64,000 nucleotides of DNA from assembly GCF_900114785.1 (NCBI RefSeq), contig NZ_FOUG01000006.1, forward strand, positions 124,001-188,000, in the 5' to 3' direction. Made by a program: the position numbers and the translations under genes. Origin of the DNA: Variovorax sp. OV329. Its GTDB lineage: Bacteria > Pseudomonadota > Gammaproteobacteria > Burkholderiales > Burkholderiaceae_C. Positions 45,487 through 53,612 of this stretch are shown here, one piece after another. Below the pieces are notes generated by a model. It worked only from the letters and a program-made list of their open reading frames with translations. It made no database searches and was not told where the DNA came from. Within the stretch, counting starts at the first letter, position 1. Every line of letters starts with the position of its first letter.

Positions 45487-45780
45487 GTGGCAGCCAATCA
45501 GCTGGTGCTGACTGCCTGCCTCGCCGAACGCGGATCCTTGCGATACACGCCCGCCGGAGTGCCGGCCCTCGACCTGAAGCTCGAACACGAGTCCACGGTC
45601 CAGGATGCCGGGCAAAGCAGGCAGGTGAAGGCGGCCCTCAAGGCCGTCGCCTTCGGCAGCAATGCCGAACGGCTCGCAGGGCAGGCGCTCGGAAGTCTCT
45701 GGCGATTCCAGGGCTTCCTCGCCACTCCAGGTTCGGCCAAGCATCCGGTTCTGCACATCCAGGATTTTCAGCAAGATTAA
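45487..45780 (+). CDS. priB: Primosomal replication protein PriB
   Basis: A 97-residue single OB-fold protein: [31 protein letters not shown] and the C-terminal [20 protein letters not shown]. PriB binds ssDNA and helps PriA restart stalled forks. The GTG start is 13 nt after rpsF. Its place between rpsF and rpsR is the conserved proteobacterial order. Confidence 0.92.
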   Translation: MAANQLVLTACLAERGSLRYTPAGVPALDLKLEHESTVQDAGQSRQVKAALKAVAFGSNAERLAGQALGSLWRFQGFLATPGSAKHPVLHIQDFQQD

Positions 45781-45800
45781 TTTTCGAAAGAGGTCCCGAA

Positions 45801-46082
45801 ATGGCCACGTTCAAGAAATTCAACAAAGACAAGCGCCCGAAGCGCAACACCCAGTCGCTGCTGTTCAAGCGCAAGCGCTTCTGCCGCTTCACCGTCGCCG
45901 GCGTCGAACAGATCGACTACAAGGATGTGGACACGCTGCGTGACTTCATCGGCGAGAACGGCAAGATCATTCCCGCTCGCCTGACCGGCACGCGCGCCAT
46001 CTACCAGCGCCAGCTGAACACCGCGATCAAGCGTGCCCGCTTCCTCGCGCTGGTGCCCTACACCGACCAGCACCGCGTCTAA
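45801..46082 (+). CDS. rpsR: 30S ribosomal protein bS18
   Basis: A 93-residue basic protein: [31 protein letters not shown] and [34 protein letters not shown], the S18 core. It pairs with S6 on the 30S platform. AAGAGG lies just upstream of the ATG. Confidence 0.97.
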   Translation: MATFKKFNKDKRPKRNTQSLLFKRKRFCRFTVAGVEQIDYKDVDTLRDFIGENGKIIPARLTGTRAIYQRQLNTAIKRARFLALVPYTDQHRV

Positions 46083-46092
46083 GGAGAACCGC

Positions 46093-46545
46093 ATGCAAGT
46101 CATTCTTCTGGACAAGGTTGTCAACCTGGGAGCCCTCGGCGACATCGTCAAGGTCAAGGACGGCTACGCCCGCAACTTCCTGATCCCCGCCGGCCGTGCC
46201 CGCCGCGCCACCGAAGCCAACAAGGCTGAATTCGCCGCCAAGCGCGCCGAACTCGAGAAGGCCGCCGCTGCCAAGCTGGCCGAATCGCAAGCCCAGGGCG
46301 AGAAGCTCGCCGGCGCTTCGATCAAGCTGACGCAGAAGGCCGGCGTGGACGGCCGCCTGTTCGGCTCGGTCACCAACGGCGACATCGCCGAAGAGCTGAA
46401 CAAGCTCGGCTACAAGGTGGTGAAGGCCCAGGTGCGCATGCCCAACGGCCCGATCAAGGTCGTGGGCGACAGCGCCGTGTCGGTGGCACTGCACACCGAC
46501 GTGGTCGTGGACATCACCGTCACGGTCTACGGCGAAAGCGCCTGA
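46093..46545 (+). CDS. rplI: 50S ribosomal protein bL9
   Basis: A 150-residue protein: [32 protein letters not shown] (N-terminal RNA-binding domain), a long connecting helix and a C-terminal domain ending [18 protein letters not shown] precedes the ATG at 46093; an upstream in-frame start at 46033 overlaps rpsR and is unlikely. Confidence 0.97.
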   Translation: MQVILLDKVVNLGALGDIVKVKDGYARNFLIPAGRARRATEANKAEFAAKRAELEKAAAAKLAESQAQGEKLAGASIKLTQKAGVDGRLFGSVTNGDIAEELNKLGYKVVKAQVRMPNGPIKVVGDSAVSVALHTDVVVDITVTVYGESA

Positions 46546-46580
46546 TCGATACCGCGCACGCCTCGCGGCGTGCGCCCGTG

Positions 46581-46611
46581 CAAAGGCCGCCTCCGGGCGG
46601 CCTTTGTTTTT
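46581..46611 (+). terminator. Terminator after rplI
   Basis: 11-bp perfect stem CAAAGGCCGCC / GGCGGCCTTTG with TCCG tetraloop and T5. It separates the ribosomal operon from dnaB. Confidence 0.88.
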
Positions 46612-46722
46612 GCCTGCCCCGGGTTGTCCCGCCCGGTGCACTGGAAGATCACCGGTTATTCACAGCCTTGTCCCATGACGGATCGCCTCGTGCGCCGTAG
46701 CATGGAAGGTTCCAGGAAATCT

Positions 46723-48126
46723 ATGTCAGCAGTTTTCTCGTACGCAGACAACGACCCCTCGGCCGACCGCCAGGTGGCCAAGCTGCGCGTTCCCCCGCAT
46801 TCCATCGAGGCCGAGTCCAGCGTGCTGGGCGGCCTGCTGCTGGACAACGGCGCCTGGGACCGCATCGGCGACCTGCTGGTGGAAGGCGACTTCTACCGGC
46901 ATGAGCACAAGCTGATCTTCACGGCGATGGAGCAGCTGATCAACGCCAGCAAGCCGGCGGACGTGATCACCGTCTACGAAACTCTGCAGAACCTGGGCAA
47001 GTCCGACGAGATCGGCGGGCTGGTCTACCTGAACTCGCTCGCGCAGTACGTGCCCAGCGCGGCCAACATCCGCCGCTACGCCGAGATCGTTCGCGAGCGC
47101 TCGATCCTGCGCAAGCTGGTCTCTGCCAGCGACGAGATCGCCACCAACGCCTTCAATCCGCAGGGCAAGGCGGTCGACAAGATCCTGGACGAAGCCGAGC
47201 AGAAGATCTTCAACATCGGCGAGGAAGGCACGCGGATGAAGCAGGGTTTCCAGAGCATGGACACCCTGGTGGTCGAGCTGCTGGACCGCGTGACCGAGAT
47301 GGCGGACAACCCGAACGACATCACGGGGGTTCGCACCGGCTTCTACGAGTTCGACAAGATGACCTCGGGCCTGCAGCCCGGCGACATGATCGTGCTGGCC
47401 GCGCGTCCCTCGATGGGCAAGACCTCGCTGGCCATCAACATCGCCGAGAACGTGGCGATCAACGAGGGCCTGCCGGTGGCGGTGTTCTCGATGGAAATGG
47501 GCGCTTCGCAATTGGCGGTGCGTATCGTGGGCTCCATCGGCCGCATCGACCAGGGGCACCTGCGAACCGGCAAGCTCACCGACGAGGAATGGCCGCGGCT
47601 GACCGAGGCCATCGAGAAGCTGCGCACGGTGTCGCTGCACATCGACGAGACGCCGGGCCTGACCACCAGCGAGCTGCGCGCCAACTCGCGCCGCCTGGCG
47701 CGCCAGTACGGGCGCCTGGGGCTGATCGTGGTCGACTACCTGCAGCTGATGAGCGTGTCCACCAGCATGAACGACGAGAACCGCGCCACGGCGGTGGGCG
47801 AAATCTCGCGCGGCCTGAAGATGCTGGCCAAGGAGCTCAAGTGCCCGGTGATCGCGCTGTCCCAGCTCTCGCGCGGCGTGGAGAGCCGCACCGACAAGCG
47901 CCCCATGATGAGCGACTTGCGCGAGTCGGGCGCCATCGAGCAGGACGCGGACCTGATCATGTTCATCTACCGCGACGACTATTACAACAAGGACTCGAAG
48001 GAGCCGGGCGTGGCGGAGGTGATCATCAGCAAGCACCGCAACGGGCCCACCGGCACGGTCAAGCTCGCCTTCCTGAAGCCGCTGACCAAGTTCGAGAACC
48101 TCGCGGGCGGCGGCAGCGACTACTAG
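46723..48126 (+). CDS. dnaB: Replicative DNA helicase DnaB
   Basis: A 467-residue hexameric helicase. The N-terminal DnaG-interacting domain is KLRVPPHSIEAESSVLGGLLLDNGAWDRI. The RecA-like C-terminal domain has Walker A ARPSMGKTSLAIN, VVDYLQLM and SKHRNGPTGTVKLAF. The ATG at 46723 follows AGGAAA; an in-frame ATG at 46702 is a weaker alternative. Its TAG stop overlaps the stop of the convergent WYL gene by 2 nt. Confidence 0.96.
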   Translation: MSAVFSYADNDPSADRQVAKLRVPPHSIEAESSVLGGLLLDNGAWDRIGDLLVEGDFYRHEHKLIFTAMEQLINASKPADVITVYETLQNLGKSDEIGGLVYLNSLAQYVPSAANIRRYAEIVRERSILRKLVSASDEIATNAFNPQGKAVDKILDEAEQKIFNIGEEGTRMKQGFQSMDTLVVELLDRVTEMADNPNDITGVRTGFYEFDKMTSGLQPGDMIVLAARPSMGKTSLAINIAENVAINEGLPVAVFSMEMGASQLAVRIVGSIGRIDQGHLRTGKLTDEEWPRLTEAIEKLRTVSLHIDETPGLTTSELRANSRRLARQYGRLGLIVVDYLQLMSVSTSMNDENRATAVGEISRGLKMLAKELKCPVIALSQLSRGVESRTDKRPMMSDLRESGAIEQDADLIMFIYRDDYYNKDSKEPGVAEVIISKHRNGPTGTVKLAFLKPLTKFENLAGGGSDY

Positions 48127-48827
48127 ACCATGGAGCGCGTCGGATCGGCTTCGAGCCGGCGCAGCATCTCTGCCAGGGTCTTGCCGTCTTCGTCGCGGAA
48201 GCGCTCGGGCATCACTTCGATGTCGTCGATGCGGTCGATGCGAAAGCCGCGGAAATCCTCACGCAGTTCGCACCAGGCCGAGAAGGTCCACACCTTGCCC
48301 CAGTAGAAGCAGCCCAGCGGCCGCACGATGCGCTGCGTGGGCGAGCCGATCACGTCGTGATAGCGCATGCGCAGCTTGTTGCGCGATTGCACGGCCTCGC
48401 GCAGGGTCTGCAGGCGCATGCGCGTGGCGTCGTCCAGCGCCCACGACGGCGCGGGCGCGAACAGCGCCAGGCTTTCGGCCGAGGCCCTGGCCACCGGAGG
48501 CAGCACCGACACGACCTTGCCGATGGCCGTCTGGATGTCGCGTGCCATGGCCGGGTCCACCCAGCTCTGTGCCAGCCGCGCTGCTGCCACCAGTGCGGTG
48601 GCTTCGTCCTGCGTGAACATCAGCGGCGGCAGGTCGAAGCCGGTGCCCAGCCGATAGCCCACACCGGCCTCGCCCTCGATGGGCACGCCTTGCGTCTGCA
48701 GGTCTGCCACGTCGCGGTAGATGGTGCGGTCGGACACCTCCAGCCGCTGTGCCAGAAAGGCCGCGGTGGTGAGGCGGCGGCCCCGGATGAGCTGCACGAT
48801 CTGGAAGAGGCGGTCGGCACGGCGCAT
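48123..48827 (-). CDS. WYL-domain transcriptional regulator (YafY family)
   Basis: A 234-residue regulator. The DeoR-type winged helix is MRRADRLFQIVQLIRGRRLTTAAFLA, with LEVSDRTIYRDVADLQ. A middle region is followed by a C-terminal WYL domain (LRMRYHDVIGSPTQRIVRPLGCFYWGKVWTFSAWCELR). WYL proteins sense ligands, often nucleic-acid-related, and many respond to DNA damage. The start at 48827 begins the HTH. It is likely co-transcribed with the MGMT-like gene 22 nt upstream. Confidence 0.88.
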   Translation of the reverse strand: MRRADRLFQIVQLIRGRRLTTAAFLAQRLEVSDRTIYRDVADLQTQGVPIEGEAGVGYRLGTGFDLPPLMFTQDEATALVAAARLAQSWVDPAMARDIQTAIGKVVSVLPPVARASAESLALFAPAPSWALDDATRMRLQTLREAVQSRNKLRMRYHDVIGSPTQRIVRPLGCFYWGKVWTFSAWCELREDFRGFRIDRIDDIEVMPERFRDEDGKTLAEMLRRLEADPTRSMV

Positions 48828-48849
48828 GGATGTTGGTGTTGTTGTTCTA

Positions 48850-49338
48850 TCAGACGAGCTTGCGCCGGAAATCTTCGACGAAGTAGCGGCGACCCCGCTG
48901 TACGACTGTGTGGCCTTCGGATTCCAGGCGTTGCATGAGCTCGTCGAGTCCGCCCGGGTACCTGAGGTTGAGCTGGCCATCGGCTTTCAGCGTGCGCCAG
49001 TAGGGCGTGGGTGCGCGGTCGCCAGCCTGCCGGTCTTCTGCTGCGGCCTGTGCCGCCATGCTGGCAAAGATGGCCGTGGTCACCGTGCAGCCGATGGTGG
49101 CGCCATGATCGTGCGCAAGCTGTTCGCTGATGCCCATCACCGTGGCCAGCCGCCCCTCGGGCACCCTGCGCATGGCTTCCTCGACCTCCTTCGGCGAGGG
49201 GATGAGAATGGTGCCTTCGCCGTTCCGGACCTGCATGCGCTCGGGGATCGGCTTGACCTCCGGCAGGCGCGGATAGCCGGCGATCTTTTCTCGCCAGCTC
49301 TTCTTGCGCGTCTTGGTGTCGGAGGCGAGGGGGCTCAT
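48850..49338 (-). CDS. MGMT-fold alkyltransferase-like protein
   Basis: A 162-residue protein whose C-terminal half resembles the DNA-binding domain of O6-methylguanine methyltransferase (ATVMGISEQLAHDHGATIGC...APTPYWRTLKADGQLN). The methyl-accepting Cys of the PCHR motif is absent: the aligned segment is P112-Y113-W114-R115. It should therefore not transfer alkyl groups but might bind damaged DNA, like the ATL proteins. The ATG at 49338 starts 5 nt after the GyrI-like stop. Confidence 0.75.
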   Translation of the reverse strand: MSPLASDTKTRKKSWREKIAGYPRLPEVKPIPERMQVRNGEGTILIPSPKEVEEAMRRVPEGRLATVMGISEQLAHDHGATIGCTVTTAIFASMAAQAAAEDRQAGDRAPTPYWRTLKADGQLNLRYPGGLDELMQRLESEGHTVVQRGRRYFVEDFRRKLV

Positions 49339-49343
49339 GGTGA

Positions 49344-49805
49344 TCAGCTTTCGGAGGCCGTCAGCACCCCGATGTGGATGTCCACCTGGTCGGGGCCGCC
49401 ATAGGACTCGAAGTCGCTGCGGTAGGTACGGCGCACGCCAGGATTGGCCTCGAAATACTGCCAGATCGATTGCCACAGGGCGAGCACCATCTGCGGCATC
49501 GGCCCCTGGCCGCTGAAGACCAGGTAGTCGCCGGCTTCGATGCGCACGGTGGCCGGATCGCCCATGACCGCCACGCCGGCGGTCATGTCGAACTTGCCGT
49601 CGGCATCCGATTCGTAGCCGGAATAGACGCCGTACAGGCGCATGTCGTTCACGCGGTGCGGCGCCTCGTAGCGGGCTTCGTCGAAGAAGCGCTCCCACAG
49701 CTTGCCGATGCGGGCGGATCGAGGGTCGCGCTCGTCCTCGTTGCAGGTGCGCGTCGTGAGGCCGGCGATGCTGAAAGCTTCGCGGCGTTGAATTTGCGGA
49801 TGCAT
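49344..49805 (-). CDS. GyrI-like/AraC effector-binding-domain protein
   Basis: A 153-residue stand-alone ligand-binding module of the GyrI-like (SHS2) fold: FSIAGLTTRTCNEDERDPRSARIGKLWERF, RLYGVYSGYESDADGKFDMTAGVAV, and an acidic C-terminus DQVDIHIGVLT. Relatives bind small cationic molecules or inhibit gyrase. AGGAG 7 nt before the ATG at 49805 decides against a GTG two codons upstream. First gene of a minus-strand trio with the MGMT-like and WYL genes. Confidence 0.8.
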   Translation of the reverse strand: MHPQIQRREAFSIAGLTTRTCNEDERDPRSARIGKLWERFFDEARYEAPHRVNDMRLYGVYSGYESDADGKFDMTAGVAVMGDPATVRIEAGDYLVFSGQGPMPQMVLALWQSIWQYFEANPGVRRTYRSDFESYGGPDQVDIHIGVLTASES

Positions 49806-49901
49806 CTTCACACTCCTCTTGGGATCATCAGGAAGGCCGACCGGCGCTTGTGGCGCCCGCGGCCGCGAATGGCGGGCGCCGGGTGGCGGCGCCTGCGAGG
49901 T

Positions 49902-50273
49902 TCAGCCTTGCGCGTGCAAGCCTACGACGTTGCCCTCGCTGTCGCGCACGTGGGCGAAGAAGCCCATGCCAGGTGGCAGGGCGGTCTTGGGCACCACGAT
50001 GTCGCCACCGGCAGTCTTGGCGCGCTTGAGCGCAGCATCGATGCTCGGCTCGCAGTCCAGGTAGATGCGCACGCCGGCCCCGTCAGCAGCCGCCGGTCCC
50101 GAGGCGGCCTGCAGGCAGCCACCCGCCTGCGGGTTCTCGTAGGGGAAGACCGCGAGCTCCTGGCCTCCGAAATTCTCGCGGCGCAGAGCGCGTGCCAGCG
50201 TCACCTCATAGAAGCGCTGTGCGCGCTCCATATCGGCGACGGGGATCTCGAACCAGTTGATGGCGTTGGGCAT
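49902..50273 (-). CDS. VOC/glyoxalase-family protein
   Basis: A 123-residue single-module VOC protein: INWFEIPVADMERAQRFYEVTL, ENPQAGGCLQ, and MGFFAHVRDSEGNVVGLHAQ at the end. It lacks the His start of metal-binding glyoxalase I (F replaces it), so it is more like the bleomycin-resistance-type or regulatory VOC proteins. No function assigned. Single gene upstream of the GyrI-like gene. Confidence 0.82.
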   Translation of the reverse strand: MPNAINWFEIPVADMERAQRFYEVTLARALRRENFGGQELAVFPYENPQAGGCLQAASGPAAADGAGVRIYLDCEPSIDAALKRAKTAGGDIVVPKTALPPGMGFFAHVRDSEGNVVGLHAQG

Positions 50274-50403
50274 GAAGCACTCTCTTTTCCGGGTGGAAGA
50301 ACAAGGGAGTGCAATGCTGCGCGCGCACTCCTGACAACGTGTTGTCAGGAGCCGCGTGACGCCGGGATGACGCTGGCCGGCGACCTGTCGGCGGGCGCTT
50401 GCG

Positions 50404-52149
50404 CTAGAGGACGTCGCTGGCGAAGTCCGCCAAACGCGAACGCTCGCCGCGCGCCAGCGTGATGTGTCCGCCGTGCGGCCAGCCCTTGAAGCGGTCCACC
50501 GCGTAGGTCAGGCCCGAAGAGCCTTCCGTGAGGTAGGGCGTGTCGATCTGCGCGATGTTGCCCATGCAGATGATCTTGGTGCCCGGGCCCGCGCGGGTGA
50601 TCAGCGTCTTCATCTGCTTGGGCGTCAGGTTCTGCGCCTCGTCGATGATGACGTACTTGTTCATGAAGGTGCGGCCGCGCATGAAGTTCATGCTCTTGAT
50701 CTTGATCTTCGAGCGGATCAGTTCATTGGTGGCCGCGCGACCCCATTCGCCGGCGCCGCTGCCGTCGCCCTTGGCCAGGAACTCGAGGTTGTCGTCCAGA
50801 GCGCCCATCCAGGGGCCCATCTTCTCTTCCTCGGTGCCGGGCAGGAAGCCGATGTCCTCGCCCACGCTCACGGTGGCGCGGGTCATGATGATCTCGGTGT
50901 AGCGGCGGTCGTCCAGCACCTGCGTCAGGCCCGATGCCAGGGCCATCAGCGTCTTGCCGGTCCCGGCCGTGCCGGTGAGGGTGACGAAGTCGACTTCCGG
51001 GTCCATGAGCAGGTTCATGGCGAAGTTCTGCTCGCGGTTGCGCGTGGTGACGCCCCAGACCGCGTTCTTGCCCGAGGCATAGTCCTTCAGCGTCTTGAGC
51101 ACCGCGGTGTTCTCGCGGATCTCGGTGACGCGGGCGTACATGCTGGGCTCGCCGGGCGCTTCGAAGAAGACGAACTGGTTGATGTAGAGGCTGGGCACCA
51201 GCGGGCCGCTGATGCGGTAGAAGGTGCTGCTGCCGCTTTGCCAGCTTTCGACCGTCTTGCTCTGGCGCGTCCAGAAGTCGGGCGGCAGGGCCAGGGAGCC
51301 CGAATAGAGCAGGTCGCCATCTTCCAGCGTCTTGTCGTTCTGGTAGTCGTCGGCGGCCAGGCCCAGTGCGCGTGCCTTGACGCGCATGTTGATGTCCTTG
51401 GACACCAGCACCACTTCGCGCTTGGGCTGGTCGGGCGCCTCGACCGCATGGCGGTCGCGCAGTGCCTGAACCACGCCCAGGATCTGGTTGTCGGCCTTGC
51501 CCTGCGGCAGGCTGGTGGGCAAGGTGTAGTCCAGCGGCGCAGTCTGGAAGAACAGGCGCCCGCCGGCCGCCTTGTGGCCGGTGGCGTCGAGCTTCAGGCC
51601 CTTGGCGATGTCGGCGCCATGCGCCGCGGCCAGCGCGTCCAGCGTGCGGCTGCTCTGGCGGCCGTTGCGGGCGACTTCGGTGGTGCCTTTCTTGTGGCCG
51701 TCGAGTTCCTCCAGCACGATCATGGGCAGGAAGATGTCGTGTTCCTCGAAGCGGAACAGGCAGGTCGGGTCGTGCAGCAGCACGTTGGTGTCGAGCACGA
51801 AGAGCCTGGTGGGGCCGTCCGACCTGGCGCGTTTGGTGCGCGCGGCGGGCTGGGGCGCCAGGGACGCGACCGGCGGCACCGCGTCGGCGCTGCGGCGTTT
51901 GGATCGGGGTGCCTCGACGGGCGGCACGGGGGCCTTCAGGAGGGCGGGCGTGCTGTCTTCCTGCGCGCCGCCGGCTTCGGTGGCGTGGCGGTCGAAGAGT
52001 TCCAGTGCCTGGGGGCCCGCGGGAGCTCGATCGTCGGGGCGGCGATCGGTGGCGCGGCGTGAGCCCTTATGCGATGTGCGAGCCGGTGCGTCGAGCGCGT
52101 CCGGCGACAGGAAGGCAGCGCGTTTCGTGGGGGCGGGAGGCAGGGGCAT
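50404..52149 (-). CDS. PIN-domain/PhoH-family ATPase
   Basis: A 581-residue protein. The N-terminal 110 residues are Pro/Ala/Arg-rich and probably disordered. A PIN nuclease domain (TRLFVLDTNVLLHDPTCLFRF, acidic D in LDTN; VVLVSKDINMRVKA) is followed by a PhoH ATPase domain with Walker A GTAGTGKTLMA and Walker B KYVIIDEAQNLT. PIN-PhoH proteins are linked to RNA cleavage and unwinding. The first ATG is at 52149; a later start after the low-complexity stretch cannot be excluded. Confidence 0.87.
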   Translation of the reverse strand: MPLPPAPTKRAAFLSPDALDAPARTSHKGSRRATDRRPDDRAPAGPQALELFDRHATEAGGAQEDSTPALLKAPVPPVEAPRSKRRSADAVPPVASLAPQPAARTKRARSDGPTRLFVLDTNVLLHDPTCLFRFEEHDIFLPMIVLEELDGHKKGTTEVARNGRQSSRTLDALAAAHGADIAKGLKLDATGHKAAGGRLFFQTAPLDYTLPTSLPQGKADNQILGVVQALRDRHAVEAPDQPKREVVLVSKDINMRVKARALGLAADDYQNDKTLEDGDLLYSGSLALPPDFWTRQSKTVESWQSGSSTFYRISGPLVPSLYINQFVFFEAPGEPSMYARVTEIRENTAVLKTLKDYASGKNAVWGVTTRNREQNFAMNLLMDPEVDFVTLTGTAGTGKTLMALASGLTQVLDDRRYTEIIMTRATVSVGEDIGFLPGTEEEKMGPWMGALDDNLEFLAKGDGSGAGEWGRAATNELIRSKIKIKSMNFMRGRTFMNKYVIIDEAQNLTPKQMKTLITRAGPGTKIICMGNIAQIDTPYLTEGSSGLTYAVDRFKGWPHGGHITLARGERSRLADFASDVL

Positions 52150-52200
52150 GTGGCGGTTCGCTCGCTGGATAAAGAGGAAGGAAGGGGCCAGAAAACGAAA

Positions 52201-52226
52201 AAGCCGCCTTAGGCCTAAGGCGGCTT
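52201..52226 (-). terminator. Palindromic hairpin, terminator of bcp
   Basis: A perfect 26-nt palindrome (AAGCCGCCTTA-GGCC-TAAGGCGGCTT) followed on the minus strand by TTTCGTTTTC. It lies 124 nt beyond the bcp stop and before the phoH start. Confidence 0.7.
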
Positions 52227-52349
52227 CGTTCGTTGGATGCGGTTGCGGGCGTCAACGGCATGAACCCATTATGCACACCGCGAGTGACAGCAACTGCCGT
52301 CGTTGCGCACCACCAACGTGATTGCGCAAAAGTCCACGCAACAGGAAGG

Positions 52350-52826
52350 TCAGGCGGCCTTCTTGAGCGTCTTGACGGCCTTGAGCACGTCGTCGACATG
52401 GCCGGGGACCTTCAGGCCGCGCCATTCGGCCTTGAGCACGCCGTCGGGACCGATCAGGAAGGTGCTGCGCTCGATGCCCTTGACCTTCTTGCCGTACATG
52501 ATCTTGTTCTTGACCACGCCGAACATGTGGCACATCTTCTCTTCCGTGTCGGCGATGAGCTCGAAGGGCAGTTCGAGCTTGGCCTTGAACTCGTCGTGCG
52601 ACTTCATGTTGTCGCGCGAGACGCCGAACACCGTGGCGCCCGCCTTCTCGAAGTCCTTGAAGCGGTCACGGAACTGCATCGCTTCGGTGGTGCAGCCAGG
52701 GGTGTTGTCCTTGGGGTAGAAGTACATCACCAGCACTTGGCCGAGATGCGAGGTGTTGGAGACCCTGAGGCCGCCCGTGGCATTGGCTTCGAATTCTGGA
52801 ATTGGTTTGTTGACAACGATCGCCAT
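52350..52826 (-). CDS. bcp: Thioredoxin-dependent peroxiredoxin, Bcp/PrxQ type
   Basis: A 158-residue peroxiredoxin with the peroxidatic C45 in YPKDNTPGCTTEAM. The resolving Cys normally five residues later is Met (M50), so it is either a 1-Cys type or uses the distal C99 (EEKMCHMFG). It reduces peroxides with thioredoxin in the cytosol. The ATG at 52826 matches the family N-terminus. Confidence 0.93.
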   Translation of the reverse strand: MAIVVNKPIPEFEANATGGLRVSNTSHLGQVLVMYFYPKDNTPGCTTEAMQFRDRFKDFEKAGATVFGVSRDNMKSHDEFKAKLELPFELIADTEEKMCHMFGVVKNKIMYGKKVKGIERSTFLIGPDGVLKAEWRGLKVPGHVDDVLKAVKTLKKAA

Positions 52827-53158
52827 GAAACTGTGTATCTCCGCTTAGATTCCCCGGAAGGAAGGTTGGTCGTTGCTCACCCTGTGAGTCCGGGCGTCCA
52901 AAAAACCGTCGCCCGACGCAATGCGAACAGCAGGTGCCTCCTGTACATTTGCGCCAACGCACAAATGCGATCATTCTTGCGCCCATTCACATCGGCGACT
53001 TCGCCTGCCCCGGGAAACTGGCGCAGGCCAAATCCCCATGCAGATGAGGTCGGCTGTTCAGATTGCAACCCGTGATTTTACCCTGAAACAGGCCCCCCTG
53101 GCCTGTGATCGGATACCCGGAATGGGCTTGCAGAGGGCTTCTTGACAGCCTCGGCCGT
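52827..53158. other. Gene-free stretch between bcp and the Mth938-like gene
   Basis: 332 nt without a credible gene. It contains TGTACATTTGCGCC near 52948-52961 and, overlapping, an imperfect dyad CATTTGCG / GCACAAATG. A loosely Fur-like AAATGCGATCATTC sits at about 52963. The rest shows nothing I recognise; bcp's promoter must be here. Confidence 0.5.
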
Positions 53159-53545
53159 TCAAGCGTTGTCCTGGGTCGGTTCCACCAGCAGGGCAGCCAC
53201 CACGTGCCGCCCTTCGGCCGCCAGGATGTTGTAGGTGCGGCAGGCGGCCCCGGTGTCCATGGTCTCGACGCCCGTGCGCCTGGCCATGAGCCCCGTGAGC
53301 CAGGCCGGCTTGGGAAAACGGATGCGACCGCCGCTGCCGAAGATGATCAGTTCGGCGCCCAGGCCCACCAGCTTCTCGAAATGTTCCGGCCCCAGGTCCT
53401 CGAAGCGCTGGCAGTCCCAGGAAAAGCGCTCGCCATGCGATCCCACCACCACGCTGCCCTCCACCTTCTCGTTGTTGATGGCCACCCAGCCGGGACCGTG
53501 CGCGGTCAGGGTCTGGACGTCGGACTTGTCGGGCTGAAGCTTCAT
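53159..53545 (-). CDS. Mth938-like domain protein (DUF498)
   Basis: A 128-residue cytosolic protein with the Mth938 core: GWVAINNEKVEGSVVVGSHG, LGAELIIFGSGGRIRFPKP, and the C-terminal TGAACRTYNILAAEGRHVVAALLV. Relatives of unknown biochemistry include NDUFAF3-type assembly factors. A TATAAT read on the minus strand (53572-53577) 27 nt upstream suits a promoter. It is divergent from alaA, 67 nt apart. Confidence 0.85.
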   Translation of the reverse strand: MKLQPDKSDVQTLTAHGPGWVAINNEKVEGSVVVGSHGERFSWDCQRFEDLGPEHFEKLVGLGAELIIFGSGGRIRFPKPAWLTGLMARRTGVETMDTGAACRTYNILAAEGRHVVAALLVEPTQDNA

Positions 53546-53571
53546 CTGATCTGGGCGCTTTCTGTGGTCAA

Positions 53572-53577
53572 ATTATA
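53572..53577 (-). promoter_or_regulatory. -10 element of the Mth938-like gene
   Basis: A perfect TATAAT on the minus strand, 27 nt from the start codon; the -35 position is not well matched. Confidence 0.4.
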
Positions 53578-53612
53578 GGTTTTCCCCTGTAAAAGTACGC
53601 CCCGGAGGGCCT

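Noticed and set aside
50464..52062. A 532-codon plus-strand frame opposite the PIN-PhoH gene
   Set aside because: The minus strand carries intact Walker A/B motifs and PIN acidic residues; the plus frame has none.
52963..52981. Fur-like AAATGCGATCATTC upstream of bcp
   Set aside because: Only one half resembles the Fur boxes of the iron island and symmetry is poor; kept as part of the gene-free stretch only.
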